Both the position numbers and the translations under genes were made by a program. Source: Paracoccaceae bacterium (GTDB lineage Bacteria; Pseudomonadota; Alphaproteobacteria; Rhodobacterales; Rhodobacteraceae). From it: a stretch of 64,000 nt of DNA. Below, piece after piece: positions 20,501-28,229 of the stretch (positions within the stretch are counted from its first letter, which is position 1; each line of letters opens with the position of its first letter). The notes beneath the pieces are model-generated. The model made no database searches. It was given only the letters and a program-made list of their open reading frames with translations, and was not told the DNA's origin. The stretch lies in NCBI GenBank assembly GCA_018222585.1, contig JAAFAB010000002.1, forward strand, positions 744,001 to 808,000, read 5' to 3'.

Positions 20501-20985
20501 CCCGGCACCTGAAGGTCTGCGAGGGCGTCCGCTTCACCGTGCAGAGCGACCAGACCTGCCTGCTGGACGTGATCTATCCCGACAGCTCGGTCGGCACCTT
20601 CTTCCGCCTGTCGGAAGCGGCGATCGGCAACAGGGTGCTGCAGGCCGGCGAGATCCGCCAGATCCCGCAGCCGGGGCGCGAACTGCAGTCGCATACGCCC
20701 TCGACCGGGGTCGACATCGCGGTGAACTGCTATCCCGGCCTGACCAGCTACGACCAGCTGGGCACCGACCTGATGAAGACGCTGGAGCAATACCAGCAGG
20801 GGGCGCAGACCAAGAACTTCTCCGAGGTGGTCAGCACTGTCACCGCGCAGACCCTGGCCCCGGCCACGGCCAGCGGCCATGCCGACCCGGTGGCGCAGTC
20901 GAAGGTGCCGATCACCTCGGTGCTGCGCTTCACCATCGACGAGAACCGCGCCGCGCTGGATGCCAACGGGCTGTGCCTGCAGTAG
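17590..20985 (+). CDS. exported tetraheme c-type cytochrome with C-terminal DUF4384-like domain (multidomain, ~1131 aa)
   Basis: Four CxxCH motifs: CVSCH (17758-17772), CGACH (18211-18225), CKACH (18601-18615), CMVCH (19792-19806); signal peptide; C-terminal GLTINVETRHLKVCEGVRFTVQSDQTCLLDVIYPDSSVGTFF...LQAGEIRQIPQPG resembles DUF4384. Confidence 0.8.
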   Translation: MPSSIFPARPALAFVLTLSALTAPLAPAVAEPYEAGAFDSYRPDMARGERLYALGACVSCHQDPAASPGEEPALAGSMKIDSPNYGVIAVPNITGSAAGIGDWSRADFLNAMLYGQSPEGGEYTPLFPYEFYAGMKPEHVVDLFEYIKAEAPKSDRPSEDHELTLRYMLQRKNPWRYSFEPASYEGAGDSESDPRAWGQYLVESVAACGACHTPRSSAFILETDKALTGGISVLGEVAGDITRAAVSGLEVDDFTAHVLGQGMGLDLSTPMAGSMQRVAASVAAAPEADRQAIYQYLADVEELPKPVIQMECEAPVPLVQAASPDLSARVDAYFNKECKACHARGGSAAAQATLVSAAKTAGDSALVVPGDPGASALYKSLNRMPTSQAASEADKQLIADWIASLAVNKELLTAEVKEPPRDDSRMFRGFAEEYAEVQRHMIAQDERDRPFLRYFSFRHMEDGQLPCQPLGDFRMQHLEGYVAALNKMVNSLSWEPRIKQVEPIREGATIFAIDLRDYGWTPFMWQVLVSGQIPGLETARPYPYGLNPEGTEADANLRQLAQVTGTDVPVMRGDWFVSNAGLPYSYKFMLGLPDNVHQLEETRLRVDRVRDIRDLEVMRAGFLEGASAVSQNNRLIERLEQPTGGYYWTSYDFDRGVEPVKRLKEMPLGPAAAFPDMPHFEEDGGEMIFSLPNGMQGYYLTNPTGDYLDNGPTAVVFLKDPSPIYGTTISNGKACMVCHTRGPIEAYDNIRAAVEATGAEGEVLRMLERLHPADDVLEAAYGEDTAIYLDALARSGADMTIMEGPGRFHPEPVTHTSSVYAENLDKDLLAAEFGLTWEQFQERMRRLPHQGEAFARASAWLAEIETRGEVERLDVELAWQQVAAGLWRSTPRGHPAVAGAELQAHLASYVPGGTDFVPLTRPAAGSGQGGQISATVPAPAPKPVAQDRQTVSAPPGAVQNGRPGLTINVETRHLKVCEGVRFTVQSDQTCLLDVIYPDSSVGTFFRLSEAAIGNRVLQAGEIRQIPQPGRELQSHTPSTGVDIAVNCYPGLTSYDQLGTDLMKTLEQYQQGAQTKNFSEVVSTVTAQTLAPATASGHADPVAQSKVPITSVLRFTIDENRAALDANGLCLQ

Positions 20986-21233
20986 CAGGCCGCCGGAAAG
21001 ATGAGACTTTCCCGCCGCAGCTTCCGGGCTTCGGCGGGATGTGACCAAAAGGTGACTCTGCGGAAACCCGTGGCTGCTATAGGCTCTGTGCGCCGGCGTA
21101 TCTGCACCGCCGGCGTCGGGCCGCGCCCGCCACGGCGTCCCGGCCCGGGAGGCCGGGCCAGGGGACACCGGGACGGCCTGACCAGACGACCCGGCCACCG
21201 CATCCCGGACCTGCGGGGCCGACCTTGGGGAGA

Positions 21234-23828
21234 ATGACGATGACGACCATGATCCGGCGCCTTGCCCGCTACGCCACATGCCAGCTGTCCGGGGCCGCTG
21301 CCGCGATGCTCCTGCTGCTTGCTGCCGCGCTTCCGCCCGCCCCGGCCGGGGCGCAGGACGTGGCCTTCAAGAACTTCTCGGAAGTGCGGGTGACCGGTCC
21401 TGTCAACCGCCAGAGCAGCGCCGACAACTACGCCCTCATCATCTACAACTCGACGTACCAGGACGACGCGATCAGCGACCTGGCGGTGACCGAACTGGAC
21501 GCCCGCGCCATGGAGAAGCTGTTCCAGGACATGGGCTATCCGGCCGAGAACATCATGGTGGTCGGCGATGGCACCAAGCGCGACATCGAGGATCAGATCT
21601 TCTTCTTCACCGAGAAGCTGGATGCCGACAGTTCGGTGGTCATCTACTACTCGGGGCATGGCATCACCTTCGAGGGCGATCCGTCGAACTACATCGTGCC
21701 GGTGGACATGTCGGCCCAGTCCCAGGGCTCCAGCCAGGCGACGCGGGAAGCCTTCTTCAAGCGCCGCGCGGTGAATTTCAATCGCGACGTGCTGGGGGTG
21801 ATCAAGGCCGCCGGACCGAAGGGCGTGGTGGTCTTCTACGACGCCTGCCGCAACTCTCCGCTGGCCAGCTCGGACCCGACCAAGGCCGTCGGACAGGAAC
21901 AGGGATTCGTGCCCGCCAAGGTCGAGGGCACCGCGATCTTCTACTCGGCCCGCAATGGCGAGACCTCTCTGGCGGCGCTGTCCAGCGACGATGACGTCAA
22001 GCTGTCGGTCTACACCCGCGTGCTGATCACCCAGCTCTCGCGCAATCCCTCGATCCGCCTCTCGGACCTGCACCGAGAGCTGCAATCCTCCGTCGCCCGC
22101 ATGGCGCGCAACAAGCCCGGCGGCTCGCACAGCCAGAACCCGGTGATGGAGAACGGCCTCGACTACTCGCGCTCGGAACGCAACGAGTTCTGCCTGGCCC
22201 TGGCCGACGTGAACGGGGTGCAGGGCTGTACCGGCCCCGACGGAGTGCCCGAGCCGATCGCCCCCGATGACCTCTCGAAGGTCTGCACCGAGGCGCCGAT
22301 CCGGGGCCGTGTCGGCCTGATCCCCACCATCGCCCAGGCCCGCGAAGAGCGTGACCGCTACATCCAGTGCGACGACCTGCGCGAGGAGATCACCGCCCGC
22401 ATCGCGGATCTCTCCTGGGAGGAGACCAAGGCCGAGAACACCTGCGCCTCCTACCGCGCCTACCTGCAGTTCCATCCCGACAGCAGCCATGCCGATACCG
22501 CCCGCCAGAAGGAGGCCGAAGCCTGCCGCCAGATGACCCAGGCCGAGATCCGCGCCCATGTGGTCGGCTGCGAGACCACCGCCGCACGGCTTGGCTTCGC
22601 CAGCTTCGGGATGCAGCAGCCCGAGCTGGAGGCGGCGGCGCAGAGCTGCGCCATCGCCGCCACCGACCCCTCGGTCGACAGCCGCCAGATCAGCTTTCAC
22701 CACGCGGTGATCATGCTGGCGCTCGGCCAGAGCGAGCGGGCGCTGGACGCGCTGAAGTTCGCCGCCGGCACGGTGCCCGAGGCGGCGCTGAAACTGGGCG
22801 ACACCCTGTCCTCGGAAGAGATCCCGCTGCCGCAGCGCGACCTCTCCGAGGCGCTGTTCTGGTATGAACGTGCCGCCTCTTCCTCCTCGGTCTCGGCCGA
22901 GGACCAGCGCCGGGCGCTGTTCCGGGTCGTCGAGCTGCAGAACGAGCTGGGCAATCCCTCGGCGGCGATGGACGCCTATGCGCTGCTGATCCAGCGCGCC
23001 ACCCAGGCGCGGCCGATCCTGGCCCACCTGCGCCAGTTCCCGGAAGGGGTGGCGGGGCGGCTCTCGCCCTCGGATGCCTACGAGCTGCTGTTCTTCCGCT
23101 TCCCGGACGGCGCGCTGGCCTACCAGATCGGCGAGGCCTGGGAAAGCGGCGTGCACGGCGGCGCCAACATGGAGCAGGCTCGCGTCTGGTACACCCGCGC
23201 CCAGGAACGCGGCTACGCCCGCGCCCAGTCCAAGCTGGACGGCATGGCCGGGGGCGGCGCGCCGGACAGCGCCCAGCTCTGGGACGAGCTGATCGCCTGC
23301 CTGGAACAGTCCGAACGCGCGTTGAACGAGGAAAGCCGCCTGGAGCGCGGCATCGACTGCACCGACGGCTATCTAGACCGTGCCGCGCGCGACAACCCCG
23401 ACCGCCCCCAGGTCGAGGAGCACCGCGAGGCCCTCGTGGCCGAGCTGGCCAGCTACCAGCAGCCCAAGGGCAACGGGCTGACCCGCTTCCTGCCGCCCCA
23501 GCCCCAGCCCCCCGCCGATCCCTGGCAGGCCCGCAACGGCAGCTACCAGGGCCTGCGCGGCTACACCGACAGCGGCCGGCGCAGCCCCAATGCGGAATGC
23601 CTCTCGCAGTACAGTTTCACCGCCGAGGTGCGCGACGGCACGGTGACCTTCTGGTCCGACGGGCGCACCTTCACCGGCCAGCTGGATCTTGAGGGCAATA
23701 TCGGCATCGACCGTACCGGCCTGTCGCCGGGCTCGAAGACCGAGTTCTGGATCCAGGGCCAGGCCGGCAATGCGCGGATGTACTCCGGTTATTGCGGCAA
23801 TGGCTATTTCCGGCTTACCGGCTATTAA
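21234..23828 (+). CDS. exported caspase family (peptidase C14) protein with Sel1-like repeats and a C-terminal beta-rich domain
   Basis: YALIIYNSTYQDDAISDLAVTELDARAMEKLFQDMGY..., SSVVIYYSGHGI (His, 21657), GVVVFYDACRNSPLA (Cys, 21846); ALFWYERAA.../ARVWYTRAQERGYARAQSKLDGM Sel1-like; signal peptide. Confidence 0.88.
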   Translation: MTMTTMIRRLARYATCQLSGAAAAMLLLLAAALPPAPAGAQDVAFKNFSEVRVTGPVNRQSSADNYALIIYNSTYQDDAISDLAVTELDARAMEKLFQDMGYPAENIMVVGDGTKRDIEDQIFFFTEKLDADSSVVIYYSGHGITFEGDPSNYIVPVDMSAQSQGSSQATREAFFKRRAVNFNRDVLGVIKAAGPKGVVVFYDACRNSPLASSDPTKAVGQEQGFVPAKVEGTAIFYSARNGETSLAALSSDDDVKLSVYTRVLITQLSRNPSIRLSDLHRELQSSVARMARNKPGGSHSQNPVMENGLDYSRSERNEFCLALADVNGVQGCTGPDGVPEPIAPDDLSKVCTEAPIRGRVGLIPTIAQAREERDRYIQCDDLREEITARIADLSWEETKAENTCASYRAYLQFHPDSSHADTARQKEAEACRQMTQAEIRAHVVGCETTAARLGFASFGMQQPELEAAAQSCAIAATDPSVDSRQISFHHAVIMLALGQSERALDALKFAAGTVPEAALKLGDTLSSEEIPLPQRDLSEALFWYERAASSSSVSAEDQRRALFRVVELQNELGNPSAAMDAYALLIQRATQARPILAHLRQFPEGVAGRLSPSDAYELLFFRFPDGALAYQIGEAWESGVHGGANMEQARVWYTRAQERGYARAQSKLDGMAGGGAPDSAQLWDELIACLEQSERALNEESRLERGIDCTDGYLDRAARDNPDRPQVEEHREALVAELASYQQPKGNGLTRFLPPQPQPPADPWQARNGSYQGLRGYTDSGRRSPNAECLSQYSFTAEVRDGTVTFWSDGRTFTGQLDLEGNIGIDRTGLSPGSKTEFWIQGQAGNARMYSGYCGNGYFRLTGY

Positions 23829-23978
23829 CCGGGCCTGTAGTCTCTGGAGGCCGGGCCCCTGGGTCCGGCCCGGCAAGAGGATCCGCACGGGGCCTCCTCT
23901 CTGGCGGCGATGCCATGGCAGGCCCGCCCCGGACCGGGGTCCGAAGCGGCCCGAGACGAGCAGAAAGCGAGACACGCG

Positions 23979-25469
23979 ATGACCATGCGCAATGCCCCCG
24001 CCCTGATGGCGCTGACCCTTGCCGCCCGCTGCCTGCTGCTGCCCGGTCCCGGCTGGGCGCAGGCCGCCCCCGCGGTCTCGGTCCAGCCGCTGCCGGCGGC
24101 AGAGGCCGACAGCGGGGCCTTGCCCGACGCGGGCGGGACCATCGACCAATCCGGGCCTGGTCAATTCAGCACGGGCCAATTCAGCATGGACCAATCCGTC
24201 ACGGGCCAATCCGTCGCGGGCGTTCCTGTTCCGGGCATGTCGCTGCTGGCGCCGCCGCTCAGCCTGCGACCCAAGGATCGCCCCGAGGCGCTGGCCGTGG
24301 CCGAGCCTCTCACCCGCCCCGCGCTGCCGCCCGCCGGCGACGCGGCGTCGCCCCTGGCCGGCGAGGGCGCGGCGACCGCGCCCTCGGTGTCCCCGGATGC
24401 GGAAAGCCGGATGATCGCCCGGGCCACCATCGGGATGCTCTCCACCACCGATGGCGCCCGCTCCGACGTGATCCAGACGGCGGTGCAATCGGCGCTGGCC
24501 TCGACCGTTCCCGTCGCCACGTCGTCGCCCTCATCCGGCACGCTGGACCGTTTCCTGCCGGGCGCGTCGCCCGATGCCCCCTCGGAGAACGTCGGGGAGT
24601 CCCTGCGTCCGCGTGCCCGGCCCGCCGGGCTGACCCCCGTCGCCTGGTACGACAAGCCCGCCCAACCTTGCGAGGCGGCGGCGGGCTTTCCCGACCCCGA
24701 CGTGCGTCGCAACGCCGCGACCTTCCAGGCCGAGGGCGATCTCTGTCTCTCGCGGCAGGGCTTCAGCGAGCATGGCCGCGACTGGCAGCTGACGGTCGTG
24801 CGCAACCTCTCGACCCGGCGCGGTCCGGTCTGGGCGGTGCTGCATGACAACGAGAACGCGGCCTTCGATGCCGCCCTCTACGCGGTCCACCGCTACGGCG
24901 GCGCGCTGGTGGCGGTCGAGGCGGGCGAGAACCGTGTGTTTATGGGGCAGGACCCGAACCGCAACTTCTCTCTGACCGCCTCGTCGGCGGCGACCTGTCG
25001 CGACATCTCGCAGAAGCCGACACCGGGGTTCACCACGGCGATCACCGACTTCTTCTCGCAGCACTACCCTGTGCTGACCCTTCACAACAACGACGACGGC
25101 TATTCCGGCGCCGGCGGGGCGGGGACGATCTCGGCCCGGCGCAGCTCGGCCTCGATGACCGGGATGATGACGCCCACGCCGCGCGGCACGCTCTCGGACG
25201 AGGACAACGCGATCCTGCTGGCTGGCGAGGCCCCCTTCGAACAGAACAGCCGCGCCCGGAAGGCGACGGCGGCCTTCCATGCCGCGGGCATCAACGTGAT
25301 CTACGAACACGTTCGGCCCGAGCGCAACGACTGCTCCTTCTCGTTCTTCACCACGATGAACGGGCTGGGGGACTACTACAACATCGAGGCCCAGCATGGC
25401 GCCCTGGCCGAGCAGAGGCAGATGGTCGACGTGCTGATGCGCCAGCTGGGAATCGCGCCGCTCTGGTAG
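23979..25469 (+). CDS. exported protein, putative divergent M14-like zinc carboxypeptidase
   Basis: VLHDNENAAFDAALYAV (HxxE), GQDPNRNFSL, VLTLHNNDDGYSG, DYYNIEAQHG, in M14-like order; N-terminal secretion signal. Confidence 0.55.
   Translation: MTMRNAPALMALTLAARCLLLPGPGWAQAAPAVSVQPLPAAEADSGALPDAGGTIDQSGPGQFSTGQFSMDQSVTGQSVAGVPVPGMSLLAPPLSLRPKDRPEALAVAEPLTRPALPPAGDAASPLAGEGAATAPSVSPDAESRMIARATIGMLSTTDGARSDVIQTAVQSALASTVPVATSSPSSGTLDRFLPGASPDAPSENVGESLRPRARPAGLTPVAWYDKPAQPCEAAAGFPDPDVRRNAATFQAEGDLCLSRQGFSEHGRDWQLTVVRNLSTRRGPVWAVLHDNENAAFDAALYAVHRYGGALVAVEAGENRVFMGQDPNRNFSLTASSAATCRDISQKPTPGFTTAITDFFSQHYPVLTLHNNDDGYSGAGGAGTISARRSSASMTGMMTPTPRGTLSDEDNAILLAGEAPFEQNSRARKATAAFHAAGINVIYEHVRPERNDCSFSFFTTMNGLGDYYNIEAQHGALAEQRQMVDVLMRQLGIAPLW
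24144..24218 (+). repeat. five 15-bp coding tandem repeats (pentapeptides DQSGP-GQFST-GQFSM-DQSVT-GQSVA)
   Basis: gaccaatccgggcct ggtcaattcagcacg ggccaattcagcatg gaccaatccgtcacg ggccaatccgtcgcg. Confidence 0.85.
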
Positions 25470-25601
25470 GGGCGCACCGGGGGGCGGCCGCAGGGCAGGG
25501 CGCGACCCGCGCCGCCGCCCCCGCTCGATGCGGGGAAGGGGGCGACCCACCAGCTTGCGGGATCGCCGCCGCCCCCGGGGGCAGCGGCCCTCATGCGGGG
25601 A

Positions 25602-26836
25602 TCAGAACTCGAAGTACTCGAAATGCAGCTTGCGCCCGAAACGGGCCTTCAGCATGTCGCGCACCACCGGCGGGCCGCAGAAGAGCACCGCGTTCAGGTC
25701 GCCCGCCTCGGCCTCGGGGCCCTTCCAGCGGCCCTTTTCCTTCGACGGATGCAGGGTGAAGCTGAAATTCTCCACCCGCTCCGCCGCCGCCTCGAATTCC
25801 TCCAGCGCCACGGCCTCCTCCGGGGTGCGGACGAGGTAGATCATCTCGACTTCGCAGGGCAGGTCATCGGGCAGCGAGCGCACGAAGGACAGGAAGGGCG
25901 TCACCCCGATCCCCGCCGCGACCCACAGCTGGCGGCCTGATCGCGGGTAGCGGAATCTGCCATAGGGCCCTTCCACCATCAGCCGGTCGCCGACCTGCAG
26001 CCCGGGCAGGCGGCGGGTGAAATCGCCAAGCGCCTTGATGTTGAAACGGATTTCGCCGTCCTCGCGCTCTCCGCCCGAGATCGAGAAGGGATGGCGTTCG
26101 CGCAGCCCGGCGCGATTGGCGCGGATGAAGGCGAATTGCCCGGCGCGGTGGCGCAGCCTGCGCGGCCCGAGGGGGCGGGCGGTGATGCCGGTGATGTCGC
26201 CCTGCGGGTCGACCGCGACGACCTCGTAGCGCCGGGCGCCGAAGCTGCGCCACAGGAAGCTGACGATCCACAGCAGCCCGCAGAGGAAGCCGAGCGCGGC
26301 GACGATCTCGGCCAGCATCTGGTAGTCGGCGGGCATCTTCTTGTTGAAGGCCAGGTGGAAGGTCGCCGCCGCCCAGGGCCAGATCATGATGTAGTGGGTC
26401 AGCTTCCACCAGTGGTAGGGCAGGGTCCAGCCCATGATCGACTTGCGCCGCAGGTAGCTGAGGATCCCCAGCACCATCAGGAAGTTGAAAGCGATCTCGC
26501 CGCCCTCGATCGCCGCCTTGCAGCTGTCGTCGCAGGGGTAGAGCTTGCCCGAAAACTCGGGCGGGCCGATCCAGTGCGCCACCGCCGCCGCCATGGCCAG
26601 GTAGCCGAAGGCACGGTGTTGCAGGAACATCTTGTCCATGCCGCCGAAGGCCCGTTCGACCAGCCGCAGCCGGGCCCCCAGCAGGATGTTGAGCGACATC
26701 GCCGCATAGGCCACCAGCCCCGCGTAGACCGCCCCGATGGCGGCCAGGTCTCCGGTCGGATTGATGGCAAGCAGCACCACGCCGACAAGCACCACCAGCC
26801 CGACCTGGGGCAGGAAGCGGGTCACTCTGTCCATGG
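25602..26836 (-). CDS. ferric reductase-like transmembrane protein with FAD/NAD-binding domain (ferredoxin reductase/NOX-like)
   Basis: MDRVTRFLPQVGLVV...HRAFGYLAMAAAVAHW...HHWWKLTHY-like TM His region, RERHPFSISGG, GPYGRFRYPRSGRQLWVAAGIGVTPFLSFV, VLFCGPPVVRDML. Confidence 0.88.
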
Positions 26837-26972
26837 CTTGAAATCCTTCTGGCTCTGAAATCACTGTCCCCGGGGAAATCCCGTGGCCCGCCCGGGCGGA
26901 CCCGGCTCAGGATAGGCGCAGCGCGCGCGCCCGGGCAAAGGTTTTCAGCCCCGAAGCCCCCGGAAAAACGTG

Positions 26973-27797
26973 TCAAAAGCTGTCATAAAGCGGGGTGATC
27001 CCGGCCGGGTCGAAGCGCAGCGGCGCCGCGCCGGAGAGGCGCCAGGCCAGGGCCTCTTCGCCCGCCAGCAGGGCGCAGGCGCGCGCCGTGTCGCAGACCG
27101 CTCCGCCGTAAAGCCGGTTGGCCAGGGTGATCACCGCCACCTCGTGCATCGCGGCGCTGCCCGAACCGCAGGCGTCACGTACCAGCAGCACCCGGTAGCC
27201 CGCCGCCACCGCGTCCCGCACCGTGGCCGAGACGCAGGCCTCGCTCCAGACGCCACAGATCACCAGCCACTCGGGCGCCAGCGCCGCGACGTGGGCGCGG
27301 AACGCCGGTTCCGAGAAGCAGGAGAGGTCGTTCTTCAGCACCACCGCCTCGTCCTCCAGCGGCGCGACCTCGGGGCAGAAGGCGGTCAGCGCCGAGCCGG
27401 GGGCCGAGAAGGCGGGTGTGCCGTCGGCTTCGACCGGCTCGAAGGGGCGCGGCGGGACGCGGGTGAAATCGCGCAGGTATCCAGCGTGCAGGCAGGGCAC
27501 CCCCGCCGCCCTCGCCGCCGCCAGCAGGCGTGCGGCATTGCCGAGCACCCGGTCGTATCCGGCCACCAGGTAGCGCGGATCGGCGCGATGTTCCTCCTGC
27601 ATGTCGATTGGCACCAGCAGGCAGCGGGCCGGGTCGAGGCGCAGGAGTTCGTGGAACGGGGTCGCGGTGGCAACGGGGCGGGCGGGCAGGGCCATCGTGA
27701 TGGCAAGTGCATCCGCGACCGGCGCATCGGTGGCGCGTGCCTCGGGGGCCTCTGTCTCTGGGGCCTCTGTCTTGGGGGCGGGGGGCGGCGGGGGCAT
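26973..27797 (-). CDS. cysteine hydrolase (isochorismatase-like family)
   Basis: CLLVPIDMQEEHRADPRY...PCLHAGYLRDF...VLKNDLSCFSEPAF...WLVICGVWSEACVSATVRDAVAAGYRVLLVRDACGS. Confidence 0.88.
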   Translation of the reverse strand: MPPPPPAPKTEAPETEAPEARATDAPVADALAITMALPARPVATATPFHELLRLDPARCLLVPIDMQEEHRADPRYLVAGYDRVLGNAARLLAAARAAGVPCLHAGYLRDFTRVPPRPFEPVEADGTPAFSAPGSALTAFCPEVAPLEDEAVVLKNDLSCFSEPAFRAHVAALAPEWLVICGVWSEACVSATVRDAVAAGYRVLLVRDACGSGSAAMHEVAVITLANRLYGGAVCDTARACALLAGEEALAWRLSGAAPLRFDPAGITPLYDSF

Positions 27798-28229
27798 GGG
27801 GTCTCCGGGCATCTGCACCAGGGCAGCTTGCCCCCGCCGCAGTCGCTGGGCGCGCCGGAATGCGTCAGGGCAGGGGGCGGAAACGGCCTCCCCCGCCGAC
27901 GGCGCGGCGGCACGGGCCGATGGTCCGGCGCCAAACCCTTGACCTTTGACGCCAAAACGCGCCTCCTTGGGAAAAGGGCCTGCCGGGCGCGGCGGGGAGG
28001 ACGCGGGCAACGCCTCAGATTTGGGCAGATGCCTTTGATTTGCCCTCGCCTGCCCGGCGTCCCGTCGCGGCGCCTCTCGCATCCCCGCCAGGGCTCTGCG
28101 AGGATCGGGGCAAGGACGGGGCCGGGTGTCGAAGGATCCGGGCGCCAGACCAGGGACAAGGGTGCCGGCAGGTGACGGGCCTGCCGGGCCGCGCAAGAAG
28201 AGAAGGGCCGACAGAGCCCGAGGGAGACC

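Noticed and set aside
17548-21279. 1243-aa antisense ORF opposite the cytochrome gene
   Set aside because: Same artefact; sense frame has four CxxCH motifs and a signal peptide.
20748-23156. 802-aa antisense ORF opposite the caspase gene
   Set aside because: No domain-like sequence; sense frame has the caspase catalytic dyad.
17590-25469. Interpretation of the cytochrome/caspase cluster as an anti-phage defence island
   Set aside because: No nucleotide-sensing, nuclease or cytosolic effector genes nearby, no mobile-element context, and all three products look exported; a defence role is not supported by this sequence.
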